From: Longimicrobium terrae
GTDB lineage: Bacteria; Gemmatimonadota; Gemmatimonadetes; Longimicrobiales; Longimicrobiaceae
Length of the DNA stretch: 64,000 nt
Direction: 5' to 3'
Assembly: GCF_014202995.1 (NCBI RefSeq)
Contig: NZ_JACHIA010000014.1
Location: forward strand, 62,001 to 126,000
Shown one piece after another: positions 7,088 through 15,690 of the stretch. Each line of letters starts with the position of its first letter. Positions within the stretch are counted from its first letter, which is position 1. The notes beneath the pieces are model-generated. The model did not search any database, was not told the origin of the DNA, and saw nothing but the letters and a program-made list of their open reading frames with translations. Position numbers and translations under genes: made by a program.

Positions 7088-9499
7088 ATGCCGGCGTACC
7101 TGATTGAATTCGAGACGAGCCAGGGCCCGCAGCGGCGGCGCTTCACCATCGACCAGGAGCGCCTCCTGGAGCCGCAGGTGCGGCAGATTCTGGAGGAGCT
7201 GAACGCGCACGGGGTGGTGCTGGCGGGGGGACCGGACCAGGAGCTGGGGGTGTTCTGGAACGGCCGCGAGGTCCCCACCGGGCAGACGCCGGCGCAGTTG
7301 GGGCTGGCCCCGGAGCGCTCGCTGGAACTGCGGATGCGCCCCCGCCGGCGCGAGGCGGTGCGCATTCAGGTGGCCGCGCCGGAGCCGCCGCCGCCCCGCC
7401 GGGCACCCAAGGGCGCGTACGCGGCGGCCGTCTGGGGCGCGACGGGGGCGCTGGCCGCCTGGCTGGCCACCTGGATGCTGGACGACCTCGGGCCGATGAT
7501 CGACAGCTACGCGCGGCTGGACGTTGCCGCCGCCACGCTGATGGGCGCGTGGATCGGTGCCTTTACCGGCGCGGGGGCAGGGCTGCGGCGCAACGCGGGG
7601 CTCGGGCGCACGGCGCTCACCGGCGCGCTGCTGGGGATGGTGGGCGCGATGATCGGCGGGGCGGCGGGGACGTGGCTGGGCGGTGCGCTGTGGCCGGCGC
7701 CGGGGCGGGGCGGGTTCCTGGCGATGCGCGTGCTGGGATGGGCGCTGCTGGCCGCTGGACTGGGCGCCGCGCTGGGGCTGGCGGGATGGAAGTCGGACCG
7801 CCGCGGCGTGCTGGACGCCGCGCTGGCCGGGGCGGCGGCGGGGATCTTTGCCGGCGTCGTGTTTTCCCTCCCCGGCGCGTCGGACCTGTGGCAGGCGCTC
7901 GCCTTCGCCGTCGTGGGCGCGGGGGTGGGATGGGGAACGGCGGGACCGGCGCTGATGCGCTCGCTGGGCGTGCTGGAGCTGGAAGCGGCGGACCGGCGGC
8001 GGCGGGGACTGTTGGGCCTGCGCGAGTGGGGGCTGGCGGAGGGGGCGGTGGTGGAGCTTCCCGCGGCCGCCGTCTACGTGAGGGACGGGCTCTGCGCCGT
8101 GGCTCCGCGCGGCTCGTCGGCGGTGACGGTTTCCGGACGCGCGCTGCTGGAGCCCGCGGAACTGCGCGACGGGGACCGCATCGTGGCGGGCGGGGGAAGC
8201 TACCGCTTTCGCAGGATGGCCATGATCGCCGCCCTCCTGCTCTGCGCCGGGCCGGCCGCGGCGCAGACGGCGGACGCGGTGGAGGTGGCGGATACGATGC
8301 CGCCGCGGCTGGTGCGCTGCGTGGAAGGGCGCGGCCTCCCCTGCCTGCAGTCCACCGTCGTCTTCCGCCCGGGAGAAGGCGCGCCGGACTCGGCGGGATG
8401 GGCGGGGCGGCTGGGACCGCTGGGGCTGCGCGCCCCCGCCGTCCGCGCCAGCGCCCCGGCGGAGCCGGTGACGCTGCTGGTGCTGGTGGACGTCAGCGGG
8501 AGCATGGCGGGCGGGGGAATGCAGGCGGCCCGCTCGGCGCTGCGCGGCTTTCTGGGCGCGCTGCCGGCCAACGCGGTGCGGGTGGGGGTGGCGCCGTTCT
8601 CCAGCACGCAGGTGCAGGGGCGCATTCGCCAGGCGCGCTTCGGCCCGCCCGCGGAGGCGGCCAAGCAGGTGGACTACCTGCCGGTGCCGGCGGGAAACAC
8701 GGGGCTGTACACCTCCATCGTCACCGGGTTGGAGGTGCTGGAGCGGGAGCGGGGGGCGCGGGCGCTGCTGGTGATTACCGACGGGCGCAACGACGTGGCG
8801 GGCGCGGGGGACGACCCCGGCCTTCTGGCGGGCCCCGCCGGGCAGCGGTCGACGACGGAGCGGGTGCGGGCGGGCGGGATTCCCGTCTACCTGGTCGGCT
8901 TCGGGACGGGGGTGGACGCCAACGAACTGCGGCTGCTGGCCTCCTCCGCCGGGCGCGACTTCACGGTGCCGGAAGATCCCGTCGCGCTGGCGCGGGTGTT
9001 TGCGCGGGTGGGGGGACAGCTGGGCGCCACGCGCGAGCTGACCTGGGTCCTGCCGGTCGCCAACCGGGGATGGCTGGCCCGCGGCGCCCTTCCGTACGGC
9101 GCGTGGAGCGTGCCGCAGGAGGGCGGCGTGAGACGGGACGCGCGGTGGGTGCCGCCCCTGTACGCCCTTCCCGCGTTTCAGGGCGTGGCGGATTCCGCGG
9201 CGGCGGCGGGGTGGGCGCTGCAGGGGGACGCGGGGACGGCGTGGCGCCGGGCCGTGATCCTGCTTTCCTTGGCCGGCGTGCTGGCCATTCTATGGATCGG
9301 CGTGCCCCGGTGGACGTGGGCGGTGGCCGACGCGGGACCGGTGCCCGCCCCCCGCCCGCGCACCATTCCGCTCCCCGGGCGGGGCGCGCCGGAGCCCGCG
9401 GCGCCGGGCGGGCTGCGCACGGATCTGCGCGACGCGCCGCCGCGCCGGCCCACGGATGCAACGGCCAACGCCGCGCGGCGGGTGGCGCGGGGCCAATGA
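7088..9499 (+). CDS. Ubiquitin-like / multi-TM / VWA membrane protein
   Basis: An 803-aa membrane protein. Residues 1-90 look like a small beta-grasp domain ending in a basic patch (RMRPRRR). About residues 110-300 are Gly/Ala-rich hydrophobic helices, perhaps six, with glycine-zipper character. A soluble stretch with a worn FHA-like ending (LLEPAELRDGDRI) follows. Then come a hydrophobic segment (MAMIAALLLCAGPAAAQ) and a von Willebrand A domain with an intact MIDAS (DVSGSM, and TDGRND further on). A last membrane helix (about residues 722-741) and a Pro/Arg-rich tail complete it. VWA domains mediate metal-dependent protein contacts. It sits directly ahead of tssB (103 bases), so a structural or assembly role in the secretion machine is likely but inferred. 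The start at 7088 skips 21 implausible upstream codons. Confidence 0.82.
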   Translation: MPAYLIEFETSQGPQRRRFTIDQERLLEPQVRQILEELNAHGVVLAGGPDQELGVFWNGREVPTGQTPAQLGLAPERSLELRMRPRRREAVRIQVAAPEPPPPRRAPKGAYAAAVWGATGALAAWLATWMLDDLGPMIDSYARLDVAAATLMGAWIGAFTGAGAGLRRNAGLGRTALTGALLGMVGAMIGGAAGTWLGGALWPAPGRGGFLAMRVLGWALLAAGLGAALGLAGWKSDRRGVLDAALAGAAAGIFAGVVFSLPGASDLWQALAFAVVGAGVGWGTAGPALMRSLGVLELEAADRRRRGLLGLREWGLAEGAVVELPAAAVYVRDGLCAVAPRGSSAVTVSGRALLEPAELRDGDRIVAGGGSYRFRRMAMIAALLLCAGPAAAQTADAVEVADTMPPRLVRCVEGRGLPCLQSTVVFRPGEGAPDSAGWAGRLGPLGLRAPAVRASAPAEPVTLLVLVDVSGSMAGGGMQAARSALRGFLGALPANAVRVGVAPFSSTQVQGRIRQARFGPPAEAAKQVDYLPVPAGNTGLYTSIVTGLEVLERERGARALLVITDGRNDVAGAGDDPGLLAGPAGQRSTTERVRAGGIPVYLVGFGTGVDANELRLLASSAGRDFTVPEDPVALARVFARVGGQLGATRELTWVLPVANRGWLARGALPYGAWSVPQEGGVRRDARWVPPLYALPAFQGVADSAAAAGWALQGDAGTAWRRAVILLSLAGVLAILWIGVPRWTWAVADAGPVPAPRPRTIPLPGRGAPEPAAPGGLRTDLRDAPPRRPTDATANAARRVARGQ

Positions 9500-9602
9500 G
9501 ATTGAGCGACAACACCTTACCGGCCGGTTTCGCGGGCCCGCCGCTTGCGCTGGACCGCGGGAGAGATCGTCCGCCGCTTTCGACCAACACGGAGGCTCCG
9601 CA

Positions 9603-10085
9603 ATGCCTGTAGTGCGCGTCACCCGAGCCGGCGTCCGTCCGGCTCCACGCGAAGTGCCCACGGACACCACGCTGACCGTGCTCCCCATGACCTTCGACCG
9701 CGTGGGCGAAGAAGCCGGGGAAGACGAGCGTCCCACCCGCGTGAGCTCGCTGTCGGAGGCCTTCGAGACCTTCAAGCCGCACCTGGATTTCCGCACCACG
9801 GTGGGCGAGGAAGGGACGGAGTTCGTCGCGGAGCTGGAGTTCGGCAGCCTCAAGGACTTCGACCCCAAGCAGATCCGCCAGCGGCACCCGTCGCGCCGCA
9901 ACGACCTGGCCGACCTGCAGGCCCGCATCGACCTGCTGCACCGCATGCGCGAGCGCTTCGGCACGCTGCCGGTGAAGCGCGCCTGGGACCAGCCGGAGCA
10001 GCGGGCGGAAATCCTGGCCGCCGTGCGCGAGTTCGAGTCCCAGCTCCGCCTGATCGCGGGCCACGCCGAAGGAGATGACGCATGA
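9603..10085 (+). CDS. tssB: Type VI contractile sheath small subunit TssB
   Basis: A 160-aa small sheath protein that intertwines with TssC to form the contractile tube around Hcp. Family features are visible: a beta-rich first third with TLTVLPM, then LSEAFETFKPHLDF, and the run ELEFGSLKDFDPKQI, which matches the conserved FxSxxDFxPxxI of TssB/VipA. The rest is helical (LADLQARIDLLHRMRERFGTLP). An aggaggc-type ribosome site (ggaggc) lies a few bases before ATG 9603. The stop overlaps the tssC start by 4 bases (ATGA), so translation is coupled. Confidence 0.95.
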   Translation: MPVVRVTRAGVRPAPREVPTDTTLTVLPMTFDRVGEEAGEDERPTRVSSLSEAFETFKPHLDFRTTVGEEGTEFVAELEFGSLKDFDPKQIRQRHPSRRNDLADLQARIDLLHRMRERFGTLPVKRAWDQPEQRAEILAAVREFESQLRLIAGHAEGDDA

Positions 10086-11428
10086 GCGATCCCGTGGTCA
10101 CACGCACCGCGCAGGAAATCATCGGCAAGCGCAAGGCGGGCAAGGCGATCGAAGAAATCTTCAACGTCATTCACCCCGCGCCGCCGCGCACCGCGCTCAG
10201 CGAGATCTTTTCTCCGGAAAGCGCGTCGCAGTTCCTGGAGCGCGTCACCAGCTTCGCCAACCTGCTGTCGGAAGACGACGGGTACGAGCAGGCCCTCGCC
10301 AAGCTGGACGCCGCCATCGAGGACGCGTCCGGCATCCGCGACCAGGTGCTGGCGGAGATGTACAAGCAGATCCGCCCGGTGGAGCGCAGCTACCGCCAGC
10401 TGCACCTGTTCTTTGAGAACGCCGAGGTGCGCGACAACATGCAGCGCGCGCCGGTGGAGTTCCACATCTACAACGCCGACGTGGCCGCCATCCGCAACTC
10501 GACGGAAAGCAGCACCATCGAGGCGATCGACGAGTTCGTGCAGAGCCGGAACGACACCTTCAACTTCCGGCAGTTCATCTGCAACCTCGTCGTTCCCGGC
10601 TACATCCCGGATGACGTGCGCAAGCGCTTCGAGGACATCGCCAACACGTGGGGCATGCTCCTCATCGGCGACCTCAAGGACGAGGGCAGCTTCCGCCAGC
10701 TGAGCGACCAGTTCCGCACGGACGGCGGCGCGTACGAGTTCCTCAAGCGGCCGGAAGACCGCGCGGCGGCTGACGTGGTGATCGCGGGATGGGTCAAGCT
10801 GCGCGACCGCCACTGGTTTGAGGAAGCGGACGGCGCGGCGGAGGACGCCGACCTGTACGCGCCCTCGTCGCTGATCTTTGGCGGATGCCTGGTGCGCACG
10901 GACCGCACGTCGGGCGGCGGGATCGCGCAGGGGCCGGTGGGGATGATCTTCGGCAAGGTGCGCGGGGTGGAAAAGGCCCGCATCGAGCCGCGCATCTCGC
11001 AGATGGAGCACCTGAGCATGGAGCGCCAGGTGGTGACCGTCATCCGCAATGAAGACAACGACCTGTGCTTCGTGGGCAGCCGGTCGCAGGCGGAGGACCC
11101 CAACGGCATCCTCAAGTTCTTCACTTCGTACCGGGTGCTGCGCTACATCGAGCGGCGGGTGGCCGTGTACCTGCGCCGCGTGGCGGAGCAGCGGCTGACG
11201 CGCGACCTGGTGAAGGAGCAGGTGCGGAACCCCATCGAGGAGTTCCTGGACAGCGAAAAGAAGAAGGGCACCATCTACAACTTCGACCTCGACATCGACA
11301 TGGACGAGGACAAGTTCGCGATGGGACAGCTGGACATTTCGCTGGAAGTGCTCCCCGTGGGACCGGCGGAAACGTTCCACCTCAAGATCGACACGCCGGA
11401 TTTCGGCCGGGCCAAGGCCGAGAAGTGA
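10082..11428 (+). CDS. tssC: Type VI contractile sheath large subunit TssC
   Basis: A 448-aa large sheath subunit, slightly shorter than the roughly 490 aa usual in Proteobacteria. Recognisable segments are FNFRQFICNLVVPGYIPDD, LKDEGSFRQLSDQFRT (a conserved middle region), and a C-terminal part with RVLRYIERRVAVYLR and FDLDIDMDEDKFAMGQ. TssB/TssC heterodimers polymerise on the baseplate in the cytoplasm and are recycled by ClpV. The N-terminal 70 residues, rich in helices, are unlike the classical family. The gene overlaps tssB upstream and a small frame downstream by 4 bases each. Confidence 0.95.
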   Translation: MSDPVVTRTAQEIIGKRKAGKAIEEIFNVIHPAPPRTALSEIFSPESASQFLERVTSFANLLSEDDGYEQALAKLDAAIEDASGIRDQVLAEMYKQIRPVERSYRQLHLFFENAEVRDNMQRAPVEFHIYNADVAAIRNSTESSTIEAIDEFVQSRNDTFNFRQFICNLVVPGYIPDDVRKRFEDIANTWGMLLIGDLKDEGSFRQLSDQFRTDGGAYEFLKRPEDRAAADVVIAGWVKLRDRHWFEEADGAAEDADLYAPSSLIFGGCLVRTDRTSGGGIAQGPVGMIFGKVRGVEKARIEPRISQMEHLSMERQVVTVIRNEDNDLCFVGSRSQAEDPNGILKFFTSYRVLRYIERRVAVYLRRVAEQRLTRDLVKEQVRNPIEEFLDSEKKKGTIYNFDLDIDMDEDKFAMGQLDISLEVLPVGPAETFHLKIDTPDFGRAKAEK

Positions 11429-11748
11429 CGGCCGACGAGCCGCCCCGGGATGGCGCGCCGGGGCGGCGCACGGACCTGGGCGTGGAAGTGACGCGCGAGC
11501 TGGGCGGCTCCGGCCGCCTGGCGCGCGGCGGATCGACGCGGTACTCCACGCTGAAGTTCTCCTCGCGCGGGGTGCCGCGCGAAGAGGAGGTTCCGCCGGC
11601 CGAAGACGCGCCGGACGGAGCGGGGCGCGCCCCCATGGGCGCACCTGTTACGCCAACTGTAGCAGAAACGGTGCCGGTGGTGGTGCGGGATGAGCCGCCG
11701 CCGGGGCTGCTGGGACGGGTGGCAAGGCTGCTGGGCCTGCGCGGGTAG
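11425..11748 (+). CDS. Small unknown protein between tssC and hcp
   Basis: A 107-aa frame starting with GTG 11425, overlapping the tssC stop (GTGA). The middle has a short structured-looking part, DLGVEVTRELGGSG and RYSTLKFSSRG. The flanks are disordered and rich in Pro, Ala and Glu, and the last helix is LLGRVARLLGLRG. No family is recognised. Translational coupling to tssC and same-strand position before hcp suggest that it belongs to the sheath operon. It may be spurious, but the overlap and codon pattern favour a real gene. Confidence 0.6.
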   Translation: MTADEPPRDGAPGRRTDLGVEVTRELGGSGRLARGGSTRYSTLKFSSRGVPREEEVPPAEDAPDGAGRAPMGAPVTPTVAETVPVVVRDEPPPGLLGRVARLLGLRG

Positions 11749-11833
11749 CGCGGGGATGGTGGTACCGAGGGCGCGGGCAGCGGCAGAGGGCGGCTGTCCA
11801 GGGCGGGAACCGACAGGAACGGAGAGTGTGACG

Positions 11834-12313
11834 ATGGCAAACCAGACTTACAAGCGGGTTCAGGTGGAAGTGGGCGACGTGAAGTTCTTTCCCGTCGAGG
11901 CGAAGTACTCGCTGGCCCGCAACGCGAACCAGGTGGGCCGCCGCATCGGCGAGTCGCTGCAGGCCCGCGCCTACGTGTGGCTGGACGTGCACGACACTTC
12001 GCGCCTGTCGCAGGACCAGATGATTTCGCTCTGGCGCAAGGCGACCGACCCCAAGGACAACCCCGAGAAGATCTCCATCACCTACTTCTCCGAAGACGGT
12101 GACCGGGTGCTCTCCAACGTGGAGTTCATGGGGTGGATCTCGGTGTTCCAGACGTTCAACCCGGCTCCGGGCGGCACCTCCATCATGGCCGGCGGCGACG
12201 GAAACCGCGGCGTGGCGGCGGAAAGCATGACCGGGTACAACAACGTGCTGTACCTGGAGATCGTGGCGGCGCTGGACGAGCCGAACGTGTCCAAGCACAA
12301 GCTGACCAAGTAG
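11834..12313 (+). CDS. hcp: Hcp tube protein (TssD)
   Basis: A 159-aa protein of the Hcp family, whose hexameric rings stack to form the inner tube that is expelled. Family-like stretches are YKRVQVEVGDVKFFPVEAKY near the N-terminus, then WLDVHDTSRLSQDQMISLWR and ITYFSEDGDRVLSNVEFMGW. The last matches the conserved strand pairs of Hcp-like proteins in Bacteroidetes-type systems. There is no signal peptide. The start at ATG 11834 follows an 85-base gap after the small frame. The chain ends before two vgrG genes in the same direction. Confidence 0.92.
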   Translation: MANQTYKRVQVEVGDVKFFPVEAKYSLARNANQVGRRIGESLQARAYVWLDVHDTSRLSQDQMISLWRKATDPKDNPEKISITYFSEDGDRVLSNVEFMGWISVFQTFNPAPGGTSIMAGGDGNRGVAAESMTGYNNVLYLEIVAALDEPNVSKHKLTK

Positions 12314-12422
12314 GCCATGGCGCCGGGCCGGGCGGCGCGGGGTTCCGCGCCGTCCGCCCTCGCCGCGGGCGCCGCCGGCGCCCGTGCAGGACTTCACGGC
12401 AACGCAGTGTGAGGGGCATCCC

Positions 12423-15011
12423 ATGTCGGCCAGGCTGGAGGTGGAACTGGGAGGTGTGCGGCTCGCGGGCAGCCGCGTGGAGCGGCTGCAGGTGGTGGAT
12501 TCCGTCACCACGCCGGCCGCCTGCGAGCTGGTGTTCTTTCGCGACGCGGGCGCGATGGGGGAACTGGACGCGCTCGCCGCCGCCCTGTTCGGCGGTTCGT
12601 CGTCCGGTGCCTCGTCGTCCGATGGTGGATCGTCGGCTTCGGGCGGATCTGCGTCCGGCGGATCTGCGGATGGTGGATCGGCGGGCGGCTCCGGGCCGTC
12701 GGGCTTCGGCGTGCGGGCGGAAGAGCTGCTGGATGCGCCGGTGCGCGTCACCATCACCGATCCGGCGGGGACGCACGAGATCTTTCGCGGCGAGCTGGTG
12801 AGCGTGCGCGAGGAGCACCTGGCCAACGCCGCGTCGCGCTTTGTCGTCTCGGCGAAGAGCCTGTCGCACCGGTGGGACCGTCACCGCGACACGAAGTACT
12901 ATCCCAATTCCACGCTGGCGGACGTCGTTCGCGCGCTCGGCGCCAAACTGGGCGGCAGTGCGCCCGCGGGCGGGGCGCAGCTGAACTACGTGCAGTACGA
13001 CGAAAGCGCGTGGAGCTTTCTCGCCCGGCTGGCGGACGAGCACGGCCTGCTGATGCTTTCGGCGGAGGACGGGATCGAGCTGCGGGGCGGGTTCAAGGAT
13101 ACGTCGCATCCGCTGTCGTGGGGCGTGGACCTGCTGTCGCTGACCAGCCACGCGCAGCCGGTGAACGCGGGGATGAAGGGCGCGCTGTATCAATCGAGTG
13201 AAAAGCGCGACCACCGCTTTCACGGCGTGCGCAAGTCGCCGGAAACGCTGGGCGGCGCGGCTTCGCTCCTCGCCGCCGTCGAACGCGGATCGACGAAAGC
13301 GATTGGCGGCGGCGATCCCGGCGTGCTCGCGTTCACCAGCCGCACGCCCACGCTGGCCGACGCCCGGGCGGCGCTGCAGCGCGAAAGCGCGCGCGCCCTG
13401 GGGAGCGGCGTGTGGGTGGAGGGGCGCAGCACGCGCGCCGCGCTGAACGCGGGCGAGCGCATCGAAGTGGGCGAGGGCCAGACCTGGCGGCTGCCCACCA
13501 CTGGCGCGTTCGGGCTGGTGGAAGTGACGCACCGGTGGGATGGACAGCAGTATGAGAACGCCTTTCGCGCCACGCCCTTTGCGGCGTACCGTGCGCGGGA
13601 GGCGCCTTCGCCGTCCCCCATTCCCGGCGTGGTGACCGCGATGGTGGTGGCCAACGACGATTCATCCGGGATGGGCCGCGTGCGCGTGCGCTATCCGTGG
13701 ATGGACGGCGGCGAGCGCAGCGGATGGGTGCGCACGGCCAGCATGTACGCGGGCAACTCGCGCGGCGTCGGCTTTCTGCCCGAGGTGGGAGACGAGGTCG
13801 CGGTCGGGTTCGAACAGGGCGACGCGGAACGGCCCCTCGTCCTGGGCTCGCTGTGGAACGGCGGCGACAAGGCCGGCCACGCGCCGGGGACCAAGCAGAT
13901 CCAGACGATGGCGGGAAACACCATCCGCCTGGCGGACGCCAACGGCGCGGAAACGGTGGAACTGTACAGCGCGGGCGGCGCGGCGCGGCTGGCGCTGGCC
14001 AACGGCGGCACGCCCACGGTGACCGTCGTGGTCAAGGGCGACATGGTGATCGAGGCCGCCAACGAGATCGTGCTCAAGGCGGACCGCCTGGTGCAGAACG
14101 TCCGCGGAGACGCGACCAAGCAGATCAGCGGCGCGCTGACGCACACGGTGCGCGGTGCCGCGGTCGTCGACGCGCAGACCGTGGACGTGCAGGCGGCCAC
14201 GGCGGGCGCAACGATCCAGTCCACCGCGGGGAACCTGACGCTGCAGGCGGGCGGCACGCTGACCACCAACGGGGTAGCCGCGCAGATCCAGGCGCCCGGG
14301 CACGTGCCGCAGCGCGTGTCGCCGCAGCGCGCCAAGCCGCCGGCCAGCGCGCAGCAGGGGCGGGCGGTTCCCAAGCCCGCGCCGCCGCGCACCAGCGGCG
14401 ACGCGCGCACGCCCGGCGGCCCCGGCAAGCACGCCGCCGCGCCCACGGCCAAGAACACGCCGTGCATGGCCGCGCTGGTCGCCGCCGCGCCGGAGCGGCT
14501 GCGGGCCAACGCGCAGACCTCCATTCCGCTGCTGCTGGACGAGGCCAAGGCGGCCGGCTACTCGCGCGACCAGGCCGCGTACCTGCTGGCCACCGCGCAG
14601 CACGAATCCGGCTTCGGCCGCACAATGACGGAGCTGCGGCCGCACAAGAACTACGAGGGCCGCGAGGACCTGGGCAACATCCACAAGGGCGACGGCCTGA
14701 AGTACGAGGGCCGCGGCTTCGTGCAGATTACCGGGCGCACCAACTACACGGACTGGGGCCGCCGCCTGGGGCTGGACCTGGTGGGCCATCCCGAGCTGGC
14801 CACGGTGCCGGAGACGGCCGCCAAGATCGCGGTACAGGGAATGAAGAAGGGCACCTTCACCGGCGCCAAGATCAGCCGCTACATCAACGACCAGAAGACG
14901 GACTTCGTGAACGCGCGGCGGGTGATCAACGGCACCGACAAGGCGGACCTGATCGCCGGCTACGCGGAAAAGTACAAGACCGCCCTGGGATCGTGCGATG
15001 ACTGGAAGTAA
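12423..15011 (+). CDS. vgrG: Evolved VgrG spike with GH19-type lysozyme domain
   Basis: An 862-aa spike protein. Residues 1-400 form the gp27-like domain (VVSAKSLSHRWDRHRDTKYYP, LNYVQYDESAWSFLARLADE region), interrupted at about 57-89 by a Ser/Gly-rich loop. The OB and gp5 region follows (RVRVRYPWMD, GFEQGDAERPLVLGSLWNGG), then a beta-helix needle up to about 620. A Pro-rich linker with PPRTSGDARTPGGP leads to a C-terminal effector domain (about 679-862): ATAQHESGFGR, KYEGRGFVQITGR and the family-typical HPELAT. This matches GH19 endolysins that cut the glycan of peptidoglycan. The start at 12423 mirrors the start of the second copy. A lipoprotein gene overlaps its end by 14 bases, the expected layout for an effector with its immunity protein. 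Confidence 0.93.
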   Translation: MSARLEVELGGVRLAGSRVERLQVVDSVTTPAACELVFFRDAGAMGELDALAAALFGGSSSGASSSDGGSSASGGSASGGSADGGSAGGSGPSGFGVRAEELLDAPVRVTITDPAGTHEIFRGELVSVREEHLANAASRFVVSAKSLSHRWDRHRDTKYYPNSTLADVVRALGAKLGGSAPAGGAQLNYVQYDESAWSFLARLADEHGLLMLSAEDGIELRGGFKDTSHPLSWGVDLLSLTSHAQPVNAGMKGALYQSSEKRDHRFHGVRKSPETLGGAASLLAAVERGSTKAIGGGDPGVLAFTSRTPTLADARAALQRESARALGSGVWVEGRSTRAALNAGERIEVGEGQTWRLPTTGAFGLVEVTHRWDGQQYENAFRATPFAAYRAREAPSPSPIPGVVTAMVVANDDSSGMGRVRVRYPWMDGGERSGWVRTASMYAGNSRGVGFLPEVGDEVAVGFEQGDAERPLVLGSLWNGGDKAGHAPGTKQIQTMAGNTIRLADANGAETVELYSAGGAARLALANGGTPTVTVVVKGDMVIEAANEIVLKADRLVQNVRGDATKQISGALTHTVRGAAVVDAQTVDVQAATAGATIQSTAGNLTLQAGGTLTTNGVAAQIQAPGHVPQRVSPQRAKPPASAQQGRAVPKPAPPRTSGDARTPGGPGKHAAAPTAKNTPCMAALVAAAPERLRANAQTSIPLLLDEAKAAGYSRDQAAYLLATAQHESGFGRTMTELRPHKNYEGREDLGNIHKGDGLKYEGRGFVQITGRTNYTDWGRRLGLDLVGHPELATVPETAAKIAVQGMKKGTFTGAKISRYINDQKTDFVNARRVINGTDKADLIAGYAEKYKTALGSCDDWK

Positions 15012-15624
15012 TCCGCGCAACATCCTCGCGATCGCGCTGTTCCTGCTCGCCGGATGCGGCGGCGCGGGACCGGAGACGCGCGCGGCGGACGCGGCGGCGC
15101 CATCCTCGTCATCCGCTCCGTCCTCAGTGGAAGCACCGGCTTCTCCTGCCGCGGGCGCGACGGAAACGGTCGCGGCGCAGGCGGGAAAGGGGGGGGACGA
15201 GAATCCCATCTTCATCCCCATCCTGCCGCGGCTGCGGAGCGAAGTGCGCATTCCGCTGCGGCTGCCGGCGGTGCTGGGGTGGGAGGATGAGGCGCCCGAT
15301 TCCGCGTTCGCCATCGTGGAGCGCGCGGATTCCGCAGGCTATGTGCTGATGATCGCCCTGGCGTCCGACTGCGACGGTGGAAACTGGTGCCGCTACGGAA
15401 GCGTGTCCGGCGGGCCGGTGGATGGGGACGACGGGGTGGAAGGGACGCCGGTCGCGCTGGCGGACGGCGTAACCGGGCACTTCGTGGATGCCACGTGCGG
15501 GGCGGTGTGCAGCGATTCCCGGCTGTGGTGGATGGAAAACGGCGTCCGGTATGCCGTCGGCGTCAAGGCGGCGGATGCGCAGACGCTGGCCGCCGTCGCG
15601 CGGTCGGCGATGGGGCAGAGGTAG
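14998..15624 (+). CDS. Lipoprotein, candidate immunity to the VgrG-GH19 effector
   Basis: A 208-aa lipoprotein. The signal ends in the lipobox LLAGC (residues 17-21). A long Ala/Ser/Pro-rich spacer (to about 65) follows, as in surface- or membrane-tethered periplasmic proteins. The folded part (about 70-208) has two Cys pairs (DCDGGNWC, CGAVCSD) that could form disulfides. No known immunity family is recognised. The 14-base overlap with the vgrG stop and the periplasmic destination fit a protein that shields peptidoglycan from the muramidase; this is inference from position. Confidence 0.8.
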   Translation: MTGSNPRNILAIALFLLAGCGGAGPETRAADAAAPSSSSAPSSVEAPASPAAGATETVAAQAGKGGDENPIFIPILPRLRSEVRIPLRLPAVLGWEDEAPDSAFAIVERADSAGYVLMIALASDCDGGNWCRYGSVSGGPVDGDDGVEGTPVALADGVTGHFVDATCGAVCSDSRLWWMENGVRYAVGVKAADAQTLAAVARSAMGQR

Positions 15625-15690
15625 TGCAGTCTTCCCGCCGCGCGCGGATGGGAGGGTGCAAGTGAGCGTTCATCGTTTCTGGAGCGGGTC

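Noticed and set aside
7088-9499. Considered as TssM or TssL
   Set aside because: It has membrane helices, but a VWA domain and no IcmF or DotU-type motif.
7549-9612. A 687-aa plus-strand frame
   Set aside because: Out-of-frame shadow of the VWA gene; sequence is mostly Gly, Arg and Ala with no domains.
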